Shown piece after piece: positions 20,344-33,152 of a stretch of DNA of 64,000 nucleotides. Source of the DNA: Bufo bufo (Eukaryota > Chordata > Amphibia > Anura > Bufonidae); contig NC_053393.1 of the NCBI RefSeq assembly GCF_905171765.1, positions 67,859,371-67,923,370 of the forward strand, written 5' to 3'. Below the pieces are notes generated by a model. It made no database searches. It saw only the letters and a program-made list of their open reading frames with translations, and had not been told where the DNA came from. How positions within the stretch are numbered: the first letter of the stretch is position 1; the number at the start of each line of letters is the position of its first letter. The position numbers and the translations under genes are program-made.

Positions 20344-23063
20344 GCTCCTGTCCCTCACCACAAAATAAGCAACATGTGCCATTTACAATACTGGTGGCTT
20401 CTTAGCTTCTTATAAGGCAAAGTGAACTTAGGCAACAGGCCTCAGGTGAGACTGAGCTACATCCCTAGATTTGAACCATAGCTGGAAGATAGTGGTAAAA
20501 ATAAGTAAAACAAGTAAGATGCAATATATTATTCATTCATTCACATCACCGAATCTGTGGCACACATTGGTCTCTATATTGAGCAGATGGAGCCCAGACA
20601 GAAGTCGAGTGCTAATAATTTGGCTGATATGACCAATAGTAAGTGGATAGAGCAACAATTGGTGCAAATATGTTATTGGTTAGCTTAAAACAAACACTTG
20701 GTTAATACCAGAGGAAATGAGTATGAAAATGATCCATTCACTTCATCATAATCTTATTGCTATTACACATCATCGATAAGAAGGCAAGCTGGCCATACAT
20801 ATTTGATTCATGTCCACCAAACCCCTTTATTTCAGTCCTCCTGGCTGACCATCTAATGAGTATGAGGCCTCCCAACTCTCTCAATAGCAGATGTCGATGG
20901 AGTAAGGGATCAGATAGTTGGTTTTCAAGATGCCTGATCCTTTTGTTCTCAAGGTGTCAGAGGTGTCTGTCACGGGTTTTCTCCACTCTCCCTATTGAGA
21001 AGATATGAACAATTGGCTGAACTGAGCATGCAACTCTTTGGAGGGGGGGGGGGGGGGGGGAATTAATGAGCTTTTGGCCAACATTTATCTAAAATGCATG
21101 TACAGCGTGGCGCTCTACAACAGTCATCTAAGCAGTACTGCTCTGGTGACTAGTCACCTGCCAGCAGTAACATGTGAAGGTAGTGCTAGATGTGCAGAGC
21201 AGGGCATCAGTCCAAAGAACAAGAGTAATTACACTTAGGGAACCATGACTAGTCACAGCTGCAGCATCTCCAGATGATCACTGAAGAGCACCATGCAGCA
21301 TTTGGTATAACTTCTTTTTCTCCCTCCACAGGGGCAAAAAATGTACAAACACTACAACATCATGGCAGTAGTTTAATTACAAAAAGTCTGGTGACGGGTA
21401 CCATTTTAAAGGACACCAATGACAAAGAAGACATCTGATATCGACTGAGGAGCATGCGTGGGCCTGGTCAGTGAGACAGGTAATATCACCCTACCAGCGT
21501 CTGGAATTATTCTGAGCAGAGAGGGGGACATTCATTATCCCCGGCTGTATGCCAGAATATTGTCATTAAAAAAATGTTGTAAAATTTGGCAAAAATTGCC
21601 CTGCTCAAAATGTTATGAATTTTTAAGTATTTTAGGGAGATCTCATAAAGGGGGTAATTACCAGCATCTCTCTGTATAGATCAGTCGAGGTTAACAATTC
21701 TGACTCGGCCCCAGCAGGAAGTTAGGCGCGGGACTTGGGTCTGTCACTAGCTCGTCCTAGAGTTAGCAGAGGAAGTGTAAGAAGCTACATGTGCTCACTT
21801 CTCAGTACTAGGCCAGTGTTCCAGAGAATCATTATCTCTGAAATATTTACATCAAGAAACCCTTCACAGTACTCCAGGAAAAGAAAAAGGAAAGAACTAG
21901 AAGGTCCAGAATCTGCATGGCTGAGCATTGGATTCAGTCAGCAAGGTATTTGCTGTTTAAGGCTAATAGACACTTCACTGCAGTGAAGGGGACATTGTTA
22001 ATACACCCTTCTCCTTTAGACGCAGTCCTGGCCACCATATCTTAATCCCGTACCCCTGCTGGGAATTACAACCATCATTGCAACAGTCATATTGTCAGCC
22101 TTAGATTCTGCAGAGAGAGACTTTGGGAAGATGGAGAGGAAGAAGTACCATAAACCAATCCTTGCTTATATCCTTACATTGCTATCTAGGAAGATTTGCA
22201 CTGTGAATTATTTGGAACTATGTTTTAATACCGTTGATGTAGTATAACTCCTATTCTGCGCTTTTTATCTTCTACAATTGGCCTGGTTACGGACTCCAGC
22301 ATCATACCCCAGCCAATGCACCTACATCTCCTGCCTTGCACCCGAACAACACTAATAACACCAAGGGACCCCAACTACTATCAGACAGGAGCCCCAACAT
22401 GAGGGTGTGCCTCAAGCAAAGAAAGGGTGCGCCCACTTGTCACTGCCCTGGCCCTAGGGAGCATTGGTGTGAGGATTGCCACTGTAAATATTTAGCCAGC
22501 GCCACTACCACACCCATACTCCGGGGCTTGCAGCACATGCATGTTTATTTAAATAGGGAGGGGGAAATGTCAGACACCTCCAGCTGCTGTGTATATCTAT
22601 AAAATCAAGGGATCACTTAGCATGCTCAATGTCTTTCCATTGAAGTCTGCCATTGGAATACACCTATACGCACATGATATTGACAGTAGATATTGTTGAA
22701 ACTGCCAAGTTTGGATAATTTTAGGGTAGGACGACATGAGAAGGAATTCCTGCAAAGCAACTTATTTTTTGAAAAATCTGCAAAACTCGCAGCATAAATT
22801 GACATTCTGCAGATACAGAAAACCCACTCCGCAGGTCAAATCAAACAAGTTTTTTTTTACAGCATATGGATAAGATTTTAGGAAATCTCATTGCTGGACT
22901 TGTACAATGCGACATGCAAATCCGCAGCGTGTCCATCTCATGCGCACCCTAAATCTAAAGTGCATAATCGGCTTTAAAAGGCGCATAGGTAGAGTCAAGT
23001 TAAGAAATATGTGTCAAACTTGCAGAACAGGGGTTGTCCACTTTTTGTTCGCATGGTTCCCAA
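20344..23063. other. Longest stretch without recognised repeats
   Basis: No coding exon, RNA gene or terminal repeat is recognised. A run of about 18 G lies at 21043-21060. Open frames are short and without domains. This may be host intergenic or intronic DNA. Confidence 0.4.
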
Positions 23064-23066
23064 TAA

Positions 23067-23242
23067 GGGTGCAACCACATGGTCAGGTTTCCTGATGCAG
23101 TTATGAAAGACCAAAACCAAGAGTGAACTCAAAAAAAGAGGAGAAGTCGTATCTGTCGTTTACAATTTCTGTCATTTTATGATCCACTCCCAATTTTGGC
23201 TTCCAAAACTGCATTAGGAAACCTGACCATGTGGCCGTACCC
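23067..23242. mobile_element. Short Harbinger-like MITE
   Basis: Ends GGGTGCAACCACATGGTCAG and the pairing CTGACCATGTGGCCGTACCC are flanked by TAA on both sides (23064-23066, 23243-23245). The inner arms also pair (GGTTTCCTGATGCAGTT with AACTGCATTAGGAAACC). Confidence 0.75.
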
Positions 23243-23603
23243 TAAGCAGATCACCACATGTCCTGCTGCTGAGACCCCCAGTGATCAGTTGTAATCTGTA
23301 GGAGAACCCGCCAGTATTCAAATGTTCTCTAATGCCACCACATGAAAAAATGAAGTTGTATACATTTCCTGTTTAAACTCAATGGACCGTCTACATAAAA
23401 CATGGACATGCTTGGTCCTCCCGCGTGAGAAATGTTCTTTGTAGCCGCTCTCTGCTTTGGCTATTACAAGTATCTCACTTGTATAACAGTGTAAATTTGG
23501 TGTGCCCTCAAAATAACTCAACACACAGCCATTAATGTCTAAACTGCTGGCAACAAAAGTGAGTACACCCCTAAGTGAAAATGGCCAAATTCGGGCCCTT
23601 TTA

Positions 23604-23750
23604 GGCTACTTTTACACTAGTGGCACGGACCTCCGGCAAGCTGCCGGATCCGTCCTGGCACACTGTCACTAGCGGCAGGATGGATCCAGCAGGCTGTTCA
23701 CCTGACGGAACAGCCTGCCGGAGGTCCGTGCCGCTAGTGTGAAAGTAGCC
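23604..23750. mobile_element. Harbinger-like MITE nested in the Tc1 element
   Basis: Ends GGCTACTTTTACACTAGTGG and CCGCTAGTGTGAAAGTAGCC pair, flanked by TTA on both sides (23601-23603, 23751-23753). Removing it rejoins the Tc1 left region. Confidence 0.82.
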
Positions 23751-23876
23751 TTAGCCATTTTCCCTCTTCAGTGTCAAGTGACTCATTAGTATTACAAGGT
23801 GGGAATGGGAAGCAAGTGTGTTAAATTTGATATTATCGCTCTCACACTCTCTCATACTGGTCACTGGAAGTTCAAC

Positions 23877-24901
23877 ATGGCTCCTCATGGCAAAGAACTC
23901 TCTGAGGATCTGTGCTCTACATACAGATGGCCTAGGCTATAAGAAGATTGCTAACACCTTGAAACTATATGTAGCACGGTGGCCAAGACCATACAGAGGT
24001 TTAACAAGACCGGTTCCACTCAGAACAGGCCTCGCCACAGTCGACCAAAGAAGTTGAGTGCACATGCTTAGCGTCAAATACAGAGGTTGTATGAGTGCTG
24101 CCAGCATTGCTGCAGAGGTTAAAGGGGTGGGGGGTCAGCCTGTCAGTGCTCAGACCATACACCGCACACTGCATCAAATTGGTCTGCATGGCTGACGTCC
24201 CAGAAAGAAGCTTCTTCTAAAGAAGATGCACAAGAAAGTCTGCAAACAGTTTGCTGAAGACAAGCAGACTAAGGACATGGATTCCTGGAACCATGTCCTG
24301 TGGTTTGATGAGACCAAGATAAACTTATTTGGTTCAGATGGTGTCAAGTGTGTGGTGGCGACAACCAGGTGAGGAGTACAAAGACAAGTGTGTCTTGCCT
24401 ACAGTCAAGCATGGTGATGGGAGTGTCATGGTTTGGGGGCTGCATGACTGCTGCCGACTGTGGGGAGCTACTGTTCATCGAGGGAACCATGAATGCCAAC
24501 ATGTACTGTGACATACTGAAGCAGAGCATGGTCGCCCCCCTTCGGGAACTGTCACGCAGGGCAGTATTCCAACATGATAACAACCCCCAAACACCTCCAA
24601 GATGACCAAAGCCTTGCTAAAGAAACTGAAGGTAAAGGTGCTGGACTGGCCAAGCATGTCTCCAGATCGAAACCCTATTGAGCATCTGTGGGGCATCCTC
24701 AAATGGAAGGTGGAGGAGCGCAAGGTCTCTAACATCCACCAGCTCTGGGACGTCGTCGTGGAGGAGTGGAAGAGGATTCAAGTGGCAACCTGTGAAGCTC
24801 TAGTGATCTCCATGCCCAAGAGAGTTAAGGCAGTGCTGGAAAATAATGGTGGCCACACAAAATATTGTCACTTTGGACACAATTTGGCCATTTTCACTTA
24901 G
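23877..24901 (+). pseudogene. Tc1-like transposase, multiple frameshifts
   Basis: Recognisable pieces in order are the start (MAPHGKELSEDL), VLWFDETKINLFG with the first catalytic aspartate (about 24298-24335), HDNNPQ near 24573-24590 (second catalytic region, with the D changed) and MSPDRNPIEHLWGILKWKVEE (24656-24718, catalytic E). The last 99 codons to the TAG at 24899-24901 are open. Frame changes and in-frame stops occur at several places, including near 23910, 24068, 24198, 24372 and 24602. Confidence 0.82.
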
Positions 24902-25104
24902 GGGTGTACTTACTTTTGTTGCCAGCGGTTTAGACATTAATAACTGCGTGTTGAGTTATTTTGAGGACACACCAAATTTGCACTGTTATACACCAACTAC
25001 CTTACACTGTATCACAGTGTCATCTCTTCAGTGCTGTCCCATGAAAAGATATAATAAAATTTACAAAAATGTCAGGGGTGTACTTAGTTTTGTGGGATAC
25101 TGTA

Positions 25105-26193
25105 GTTCAGAGACCTAAAAGGGAGACATAGCCATCAAATTAGAATTCCCTAATGAAAACTGGGTCTTTCGAAATAAGAGAACTTCTTTCATTTTACATG
25201 TCCAGTGGGAATATTTGAAAAAGAAACCAGGAAGATACATTATTTCAACCTATATATGGAATAAAAGAAAAGTAATTAATACTGCTTAAAAAAATGAAAA
25301 TAGTAATTATATTGGGCGATGTGAGATTTGTCTTTTATGCATGCTATAAAATATATAGTAAATGTAAAAAAATAAATAAAATGGCCTAAAATCTTTAACA
25401 AGCCAAATACTTTCTAACGTTGACTTCAGGTCCTAGTCAGGAAATCATGTACTTTGACCTCCCAATGTGGGCTTTTTGCTGCATTGTCCCTTCTGAAACA
25501 TTCCCTTGGAGAGTAGACCTGTGTTTTCTGCCCAGTTTACGTGGCAGCTTTCACTACACAGTTGTACATTTAGTGTTTTCTACTTTGTTCGTTAAATGAT
25601 GTTTAAGGTCAAAAGGTTGGACGTAGAAATTGCCAGTAATGCTTTAAGCTAAGGGTGTGGATCACCTGCAAAGAGCAGGAAAAACCGACCCAACGACATT
25701 GTAGCAAGGTAATTTTTTTTTTTTTTTTGGACAGTGAGTTTAACTTGCTTCTGTGGTGTTAGGTTTCAAGGAGGGACAAGATTAAGGTCTTCAGTTCCAG
25801 ACTACACACCCAGTCAGCCACAAAGACCCCATGACTGACATTAGGCAAACTAGTAGTCTTTTTTTACTAGATTTACTCTGTACCTTCTGTCTACAGTGTT
25901 TATGGCTGTTGTGCTTGTAGGCTTCTCTGGTACAAAGTTACACAAAGACAATCTAGTCTAAAATATTATAAAGAGTGACCGATGTGAGTGATGGGGCCCC
26001 TGGCGTCCGTGAATTTTGTAGAAGAATTGAGTGAGGACTTTAAAAAGGAGTCCTAACCTGTCCTGACCTGTCTGTTCTAGTAACTACTTGCATCCCCCAT
26101 GTAATAACAATTCTAGACTGCCATTCCTTTATTATTCCTGCTAAAATCTAGGAATGAATTACTAGCAGTTTACAATGAAGGTCCGGATGCATG
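25105..26193. other. No gene or repeat recognised
   Basis: Ordinary AT-rich sequence with a poly-T tract near 25712-25728. Nothing coding is recognised. Confidence 0.4.
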
Positions 26194-26196
26194 TTA

Positions 26197-26661
26197 GGCT
26201 ACTTTCACACTGGCGTTTTGGCTTTCCTTTTCTGAGATCCGTTCAGGGCTCTCACAAGCGGTCCAAAACGGATCAGTTTTGCCCTAATGCATTCTGAATG
26301 GATAAGGATCCGCTCAGAACGCATCAGTTTGCCTCCGTTCTGTCTTCATTCCGCTCTGGAGGGGGACACCAAAACTCTGCCTGCAGCGCTTTGGTGTCCG
26401 TCTGATGAAACTGAGCCGAGCAGATCTGTTCTGACACACAATGTAAGTCAATGGGGACGGATCCGTTTTCTATGACACAATAGAAAACTGATCCGTCCTC
26501 CATTGACTTTCAATGGTGTTCAAGACAGATCCGTCTTGGCTATGTTACAGATAATACAAACGGATCCGTTCTGAACGGATGCAGACGGTAGTATTACCTG
26601 AACGGATACGTCTGTGCAGATCCATGACAGATCCGCACCAAACGCGAGTGTGAAAGTAGCC
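26197..26661. mobile_element. Harbinger-like MITE (GGCTACTTTCACAC family)
   Basis: Ends GGCTACTTTCACACTGGCG and CGCGAGTGTGAAAGTAGCC pair. The flanks are TTA on the left and TAA on the right, so the duplication is imperfect. The interior shares GGATCCGTTTTCTAT words with 9713-10149. Confidence 0.75.
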
Positions 26662-26741
26662 TAACTAGTTGGGGTGTGTCCCTCTACAGTCTGACACTGG
26701 CAGCACTGAATGGATAGTGTCAGACTATGCAGAGACACATC

Positions 26742-27010
26742 CAGTGTTGGACTAAGGTACCTAGGGCCCACCAGTATAATTTATTTTTGGGGCCCACCGT
26801 ACGGATGCATTCAAGTATAATAAATAATCTAACACGTTTTTGATATGAACATAGGCTGGTTGAGGCGCTGTACATTGAACCTATGTATGTAGTGCAGGAA
26901 GTCTACTGTGTTATGTGCCACTTGTGCAGGTAGTGGGAGACTAGGGGCCCACCTTGCTCAGGGGCCCACCGGGGGATTCCCCTGTACCCCTGTGGGCCAG
27001 TCCGAGCCTG
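26742..27010. mobile_element. hAT MITE with 8-bp duplication GACACATC
   Basis: Ends CAGTGTTGGACT and AGTCCGAGCCTG pair. The exact duplication GACACATC flanks it (26734-26741, 27011-27018). A fragment of the same family lies at 5511-5582. Confidence 0.83.
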
Positions 27011-27195
27011 GACACATCCCAACTGATAATACCCATCTGCTCCACTGAAGTAAGTGAATGGCTGCAGCGGTCACGTGTTGTCGACATGATGTAACCACTG
27101 CAGGTTGGTAAATAGAGCCGGTGGTGAGAACCACAGTGGCGGTGCAGGGTCTGAGAGGAAAGTACTTTCTTTTCCCATTCTTTATTGCAGATTAA

Positions 27196-27886
27196 AGGGT
27201 TTCTGTCATGAGAAATAACGTTGAGTAGCTGACTGACGTTAGCGATGTGCTAATGTCCGCAGTACATAACAGTTGTGCTTTATATCTCCCTGCCTGCCGC
27301 CGTTCTCGTGAAATAAAAACTTTTATAATATGCTAATGAGCCTCTAGGTGCTATTAGGGCGTTGCTTCAGTACCTAGAGGCTCCGTCTTCTCACCCTTTG
27401 GCACGCCCAGGTCCCTTTGATTGATTTTCGAGTTCTACTCAGTGTCCCCGAAATCCCGCGCCTGCGCCGTCCCTTTAGTATTCGGCGCAGGCGCAGTGAG
27501 TGAAGGACGCGCTCCTGCTGCCGGCTTCCTTCCTTCGGCGCAGGCGCAGTAGGGAAGCCGGCAGCAGGAGCGCATCCTTCCCTCACTGCGCCTGCACCAA
27601 ATACTAAACAGGACGGCGCAGGCGCGGGATTTACGGGACACTGAGGAGAACTCGAAAGTCAATCAAAGGGACCTGGGCGTGCCAAAGGGTGAGAAGACGG
27701 AGCCTCTAGGTACTGAAGCAACGCCCTAATAGCACCTAGAGGCTCATTAGCATATTATAAAAGTCTTTATTTTAAGAGAACGGCGGCAGGCAGGGAGATA
27801 TAAAGCACACTGGTATGTACTGCTGACATTAGCCCATCGCTAACGTCCGTCAGCTACATAGCGTTATTTCTCATGACAGAAATCCT
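27196..27886. mobile_element. Near-perfect 690-bp TTAA palindrome (foldback MITE)
   Basis: TTAA (27192-27195, 27887-27890) flanks AGGGTTTCTGTCATGAG and its complement. The arms pair nearly throughout, including CCTAGAGGCTCCGTCTTCTC and a GC-rich centre of GGCGCAGGCGC words around 27540. Confidence 0.88.
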
Positions 27887-28068
27887 TTAATCTGGGTGGT
27901 TGTCCAGTTTCATCTTGAAACCCAATGACGGATTACAATAGTGGCCTTTTTGTCGGCAGCCCTGCGTCTGATGTCTCTGTGGGGCCCATTGTTGTCCCAA
28001 ATGCCCACATTACAGTACATGCACAGCCTCAGCAGCAGCTTCTCTAGTGCCCCTCTCTCATCGCCATA

Positions 28069-28444
28069 ACGGATCCGGTTGTATTATCTTTAACATACCC
28101 AAGACGGATCCGTCATTACCTCAACTGAAAGTCAATGGAGGACGGATCAGTTTTATTTTGTGTCAGATTGTGTCCCCATTGACTTGCAATGTGGGTCATG
28201 ACGGATCCGTCTTGCTCCGCATCTCAGGACTGAAAGAAAACTACAACATGTTGCGGTTTGCTCTCCGGTCTGGGAACGCAACTAAACGGAATGGAATGCA
28301 TTTTGGAGCATTCTGTTCTGTTCAGTTCAGTTTTGTCCCCATTGTCAATGAATGGGGACAAAACTAAAGCGGTTTTTTTCCTGTATTGAGCCCCTATGAC
28401 GGATCTCAATACCGGAAAACTAAAACGCGAGTGTGAAAGTAGCC
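28069..28444. mobile_element. Harbinger-like MITE, left end lost
   Basis: The right end CGCGAGTGTGAAAGTAGCC is followed by TAA. The left side begins inside the family at the AACGGATCCGGTTGTATTAT word, so roughly 60-100 bp of the left end are missing. Confidence 0.7.
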
Positions 28445-28448
28445 TAAC

Positions 28449-28735
28449 CCAGCACTGGGCCATGCTGGGGTAACTTCTACATTATCTGCAATAAGAGAGT
28501 TATCACTGGGTTTATCTCTAGTGTTACATAGGACTGCAGGTGACATCTACTACATGATCTGTACTCAGAGAGTTATCACTGTGTTATCTGTGGTGTTACA
28601 TAGGACTGCAGGTGACCTCTACTACATGATCTGTACTCAGAGAGTTATCATTGTGTTATCTGTGGTGTTACATAGGACTGCAGGTGACCTCTACTACATG
28701 ATCTGTACTCAGAGAGTTATCATTGTGCCATCAGG
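28449..28735. repeat. 72-bp tandem repeat, about 3.5 copies
   Basis: The unit contains GTGTTACATAGGACTGCAGG and CTGTACTCAGAGAGTTATCA, with starts at about 28521, 28593 and 28665 after a diverged partial unit. Because 72 is a multiple of three it yields a repetitive open frame, which I do not consider a gene. Confidence 0.85.
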
Positions 28736-29239
28736 GTATGGTTGTGACGCAGCTTTATGGAAAAAACTATGCGACAGAACACAGAAGGGTGGATGGTTGG
28801 AAAACGTAGAGAGGGGTCAAAGTTGGGTAAACAGCCTCGGGCCTATGATGCACTGAATTCACACTTGCTGTAATTGGACAACCTCTGTAATGTTTTTAGT
28901 CTGCATTGGTCGCTGCAGTCCATCGAAATATTACCCACAATAATAATATCCATTGGCAATCATCCTGACTGGAGTAGGCAGTGTAGCGGCTTCCTGAACT
29001 GTAGACACAGCGATCATTGAGCGCCATGTATACAGCGATGGGAAAGGCAGGGATGGTCACCAACTGTCACTAACAACCGGCTCCCCGCTCCTGCTGCTAA
29101 ATCATCTGCACAGTTACAGGTGGACCCCCACCTGGTTAATAGTGGTTATTAGTAATAATAATAATGTTATTTTCTGACTATATTTTCCCTCTAAAAGCCA
29201 CTGAAAAAGTTTTCATACAAGTGAATTTAGACTGGTAGG

Positions 29240-30643
29240 CATGGGCGTCCGCAGGGGGGGGGGGCAAGGGGGGGCAAGTGCCCCCCCTGGGGCCCTGGAA
29301 ATCTGTGAACTGAGTTCTGCCTCTGCTCTGCGATCAGGACAGCGATACAGATGACTGTGCTGAGGCAGGGGAGGGAGAGGCGTGTCCCTTTCCCTTCCTC
29401 TGATAGGCTGCAGGCACTAGGCCGCTGTCATTACTGGCACATAATGGGGGGGCTGTCATTACTGGCACATAATAGGGGGCTGTCATTACTGGCACATAAT
29501 GGGGGCTGTCATTACTGGCACATAATGGGGGGCTGTCATTACTGGCACATAATGGGGGCTGTCATTACTGGCACAAGGGGGGGCTGTCATTATTGGCACA
29601 TGATGGGGGGACTGTTATTACTGGCACATGATGGGGGGGCTGTTATTACTGGCACATTATTGGGGGCACTATAGGGGCATCTACTGAGGCCACAAAGAAG
29701 GGGTGTTTTATATGGGGGGCTCTGTACAGTAGAATTTTATACTGGGACACATTATGGTGGGTACTATGAGGAAGGGGGGAGAGGAGTACTATGGGGTCAT
29801 CTACGGGGGGCACTAAGAAGGGGTATTTTATACTTGCAAATTATGGGGGACACTAAGGGCATCTACTGGGGCATTTTATACTGGTACATTATGGGGGGCA
29901 CTATATAGGAGTATTTTATACTGGCACATTATTGGGGCACTATGGGGACATTAGCTCAACTGGGGGCATTACAAGTGGGTATTTTTTGCACTGTCACATT
30001 ATAAGGAGAATTATTTCTACTGGGGGGCATTATGGTGGGCTTTATTACTTCCCCATAGTATGACCCCCTAGTAGCAGCACCAGCCTCTCCCTGCTCTGCT
30101 ATCCCTCTGCCCCTTCTCCAAATCCTTATTATGAAATCTTTCTCATTAGGATAAAACACAACATCAGCTCCGCCGAGCCCCCGGCCAAAGTGTGGAAGTG
30201 GTGTCCGAGATCCCCAAGGGCTAAACCAAGTAATAGTAAGTTTTCATGTGGAATATGTTTGTTATACACATATAGCATACACTGTGCCCCACAATATACA
30301 GTATACCTCTACACTGTGCCCCACAATGTACAGTATACCTCTACACTGTGCCACACAATATACAGTATACCTCTACACTGTGCCACACAATATACAGTAT
30401 ACCTCTACACTGTGTAGTCTGTTCTATAAGCACCATTGTTTTGTGGCGGCGGACAGAAAATAATCTGGAAGTGCCCCTCCCGAGACCAGGCTCTGGATCT
30501 TCCACTGCACAGCTCATGCGTTATTATACTTTGTGATAATGAATATGCCCCTCACCTTCATTACATTCTCAGAAACAAGCAGAGCATGGATGTCAATAAA
30601 ATTTGACCCCCCCCCCCCAGAAAAATTTCTGTGGACGCCCATG
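29240..30643. mobile_element. hAT element, non-autonomous, with internal minisatellites
   Basis: Ends CATGGGCGTCCGCAG and CTGTGGACGCCCATG pair, flanked by the exact 8-bp CTGGTAGG (29232-29239, 30644-30651). Inside are about nine copies of a 27-28 bp unit (GGCTGTCATTACTGGCACAT, 29427-29660) and about four copies of a 32-bp unit (CCTCTACACTGTGCCACAC, 30290-30415). No transposase. Confidence 0.85.
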
Positions 30644-30651
30644 CTGGTAGG

Positions 30652-31742
30652 GGTTAAAATTTTGTGATTGGCGTTATCTCCAATCATAGACATACGCCTC
30701 CGGGTGTCTGCTGTGTAAAGCAGAGGTCACCCAGAGCATACTGCACACATTTAGCTTCTGAACGGGCACCATCTTTAAACCCCAGACTTCCGCCATTCAT
30801 GTATGGCGCTCGTCCTTAAAGGGTTAAGAGGCTAATACTGCGCCCACTGCACTGCCCAGCTCTCCTGAATAGCGTACTGCAAAAATGTTACTGAAATATT
30901 AGTACTAATGCCCCCTACAGTAATTAGTGCCACACATTACTCTGCCCAGCAGATGCACATGACAGTAATAATTCCCACTAAGTACTCCCAAAAAAAAATT
31001 TGGTAAGTAGATAGTTCCCCTGACAGTAATAGGGCCCAAGCAATAATTCCAAGTATACCCATGCCAAGCCATCATTAATAGGGCTCCCCCACATTGCCCC
31101 TAAAAGTAATAGTACCAACCAAAATTCCCTCAATAATATAGTGCCCCCCATAGTGTGCCCAGAGTACCCCCATTAGTAATGGTAATAGTGCTTCCCATAT
31201 TGCTCCCAAAACTAATCGCAAGAGGGGGAAGAAATCCAATACTCACCTAACGGTAAGGTCACAGGCCTCTCCATGGCAGCCTGCAGGCCGGACAGTGTTC
31301 AGTCAGTACAGCACAATAAACTTTATTCCGCTGTCCCAATTGAACTACCACCTATGATCTACTTAGCACTTGTCACTGATTGGCCTGTTGATTGCAATGG
31401 GGTAGAGCAAAGGTGGTTAACATGGCAGCCAATGACACCTTCAAATGTGTCACACATCACATTCACAAATGCCCATAACAGTGAGAAGGCGTAAGTACCC
31501 ACATGGCACTTATGTATTAATAATGTAGTATCTTATGCGGCTTTATAATCTATTGATGAGTGTTGAGCGCCCTCTAGTGGAGGACAAATGTATAATAGTG
31601 AGTGGGTTACCAACTTGGCAGCAGCACCTGGTAAATTGAGTCAATGGTTGAATCAAGTACTGCTGACCTTACTGCTGGTGCCATGTAGTGGTGAGCTTTT
31701 ACATTTTGCATTTCTTCAGCTTCAGAGACCATAAGTTGGGAT
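30652..31742. other. No gene recognised
   Basis: I see no recognisable coding sequence or terminal repeats. Weak periodicity of 'AGTAATAGTGCCC' words around 30900-31210 suggests an old simple array. Confidence 0.35.
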
Positions 31743-31849
31743 ATACACTATAAGGACAAAAGTATTGGGACACTTATACATTACACCTACATGAGATTTT
31801 ATGGCATCCCATTCTAAATCCATAGGCATTAATATGGATTCGGTCCCCT

Positions 31850-32185
31850 TTGCGGCTTACACAGTTTCCACTCTTCTAGGTAGGCTTTCTACAAGATTTT
31901 GGAGTGTGTATGTGGGAATTTTTGCCCATTCATCCAGAACATTTGTGACATCAGATAATGATGTTGGATGAAAGTGCCTGGCTTTCAGCTTCCATTCTAG
32001 TTCAACCCAGAGGTGTTGGATGAGGCTGAGGTCAGGACTGTGTGTGGCTGGTCAAGTTCTCCAACACCACACTCACCCGACCATGCTTTATGGGCCTTCC
32101 CCAAACTGTTCCCACAAAGTTGGAAGCATACACCTGTCTAAAATGTCCTGGTATGCTGAAGCATTAAGATTTCCCTTCACTGGAA
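31850..32185 (-). pseudogene. Tc1-like transposase, C-terminal fragment
   Basis: On the minus strand the order is a decayed FQHDN-like region, then SASSNTSGLN-type remains of the PDLNPIEHLW motif, then the C-terminal tail. The frame is broken in several places and the catalytic residues cannot be read in one frame. The upstream part lies beyond the insert at about 33160-33300. Confidence 0.6.
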
Positions 32186-32191
32186 CTAAGA

Positions 32192-33152
32192 CATAACTCC
32201 CAACTTTTGAAAAGTACAAAGAGTGATAACATGTGCGGTGAATTTTTTCATACTAGGCAACGCCTCTAATGCCGCCCAAAACATATCTATATACACCTAA
32301 TCCCACCCATTCCCCCATTTCCCCCTACATAGTAATTATTCCCCCCTCTAGACCACCACGTAGTAGGTTTGCCCACATTGTGTCCCCTTCACAGTAATTA
32401 TGCCCAGATGTGCCTCCTCACTGTAGTAATTCCCACATGTGCCCCCTCACAGTAGTAATGCCCACATGTGCCCCCTTCACAGTAGTTATGCCCAGATGTT
32501 CCCCCTTCACAATAGTTATGCCCAGATGTGTTCCCCTTCACAACAGTTATGCCCAGATGTGCCCTTTTAATAGCTATGCCAAGATGTGCACCTTTACGTT
32601 AGTTATGCACACATGTTCCCCTTCACAGTAGTTATGCCAACATGTGCCCCCTTCACAGAAGTTATGCTTACATGTGCCCACTTTACAATAGTTATGCCCA
32701 CATTATGCCCCCTTCATAGAAGTTACGCCCAGATATGTGCCCCTTCACAACAGTTATGCCCAGATATGTGCCTCCTTCACAGGAAGTTAAAAAAAAACAC
32801 AAAAAAGCAAACAGTAAATACTCACCTGGTTCCTCCAATGATCTGCACTCCCCAGCAGAAGCAGACAGGATACACATCCTGCTGCTGGGCTGTGTAGGCG
32901 GAGGAGTACAGGGTGACTCCTAGCCTGCACTGCTCCTCCTACACTGACCAGTAGTTTGGAATGGCATCAGCTGAGCTGAATGGTGAAGCGGGGAGTGGAC
33001 AGCTCCCTGCCTCACCATTACAATCAGCTGTCTCTGCATCCTATGGATGCAGAGACAGCTGACAGCGGGACATACTCAGCTGTTCCAGGACCGCGGGACA
33101 GCCACCGAAATCTGAGACTGTCCTGCTGAATCCAGGATGATTGGGAGGTATG
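32192..33152. mobile_element. TIR element with a 30-bp minisatellite, inserted in Tc1 relic
   Basis: Ends CATAACTCCCAA and TTGGGAGGTATG pair. CTAAGA is repeated on both sides (32186-32191, 33153-33158). About 12 degenerate copies of a 27-30 bp unit containing AGTTATGCCCACATGTGCCCC fill 32400-32775. The superfamily is uncertain. Confidence 0.65.

Larger units (their letters stand above)
23476..25102 (+). mobile_element. Tc1-like transposon, left end truncated
   Basis: The long right terminal region contains GGGGTGTACTTACTTTTGTTG and, at the outer end, GTACTTAGTTTTGTGGGATAC before TA (25103-25104). The left side contains the complement (CAACAAAAGTGAGTACACCC at 23553-23572) but lacks the outermost 130 bp or so; pairing starts near 23476. 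It holds a decayed transposase gene and a nested 147-bp MITE. Confidence 0.8.

Noticed and set aside
28521..28856. 111-codon frame with a 24-residue repeat
   Set aside because: The 72-bp tandem unit is a multiple of three, so the repeat stays in frame by arithmetic; there is no other coding evidence.
29351..29674. Frame with HYWHIMGG-type repeats
   Set aside because: It is a translation of the 27-28 bp minisatellite inside a non-autonomous hAT element.
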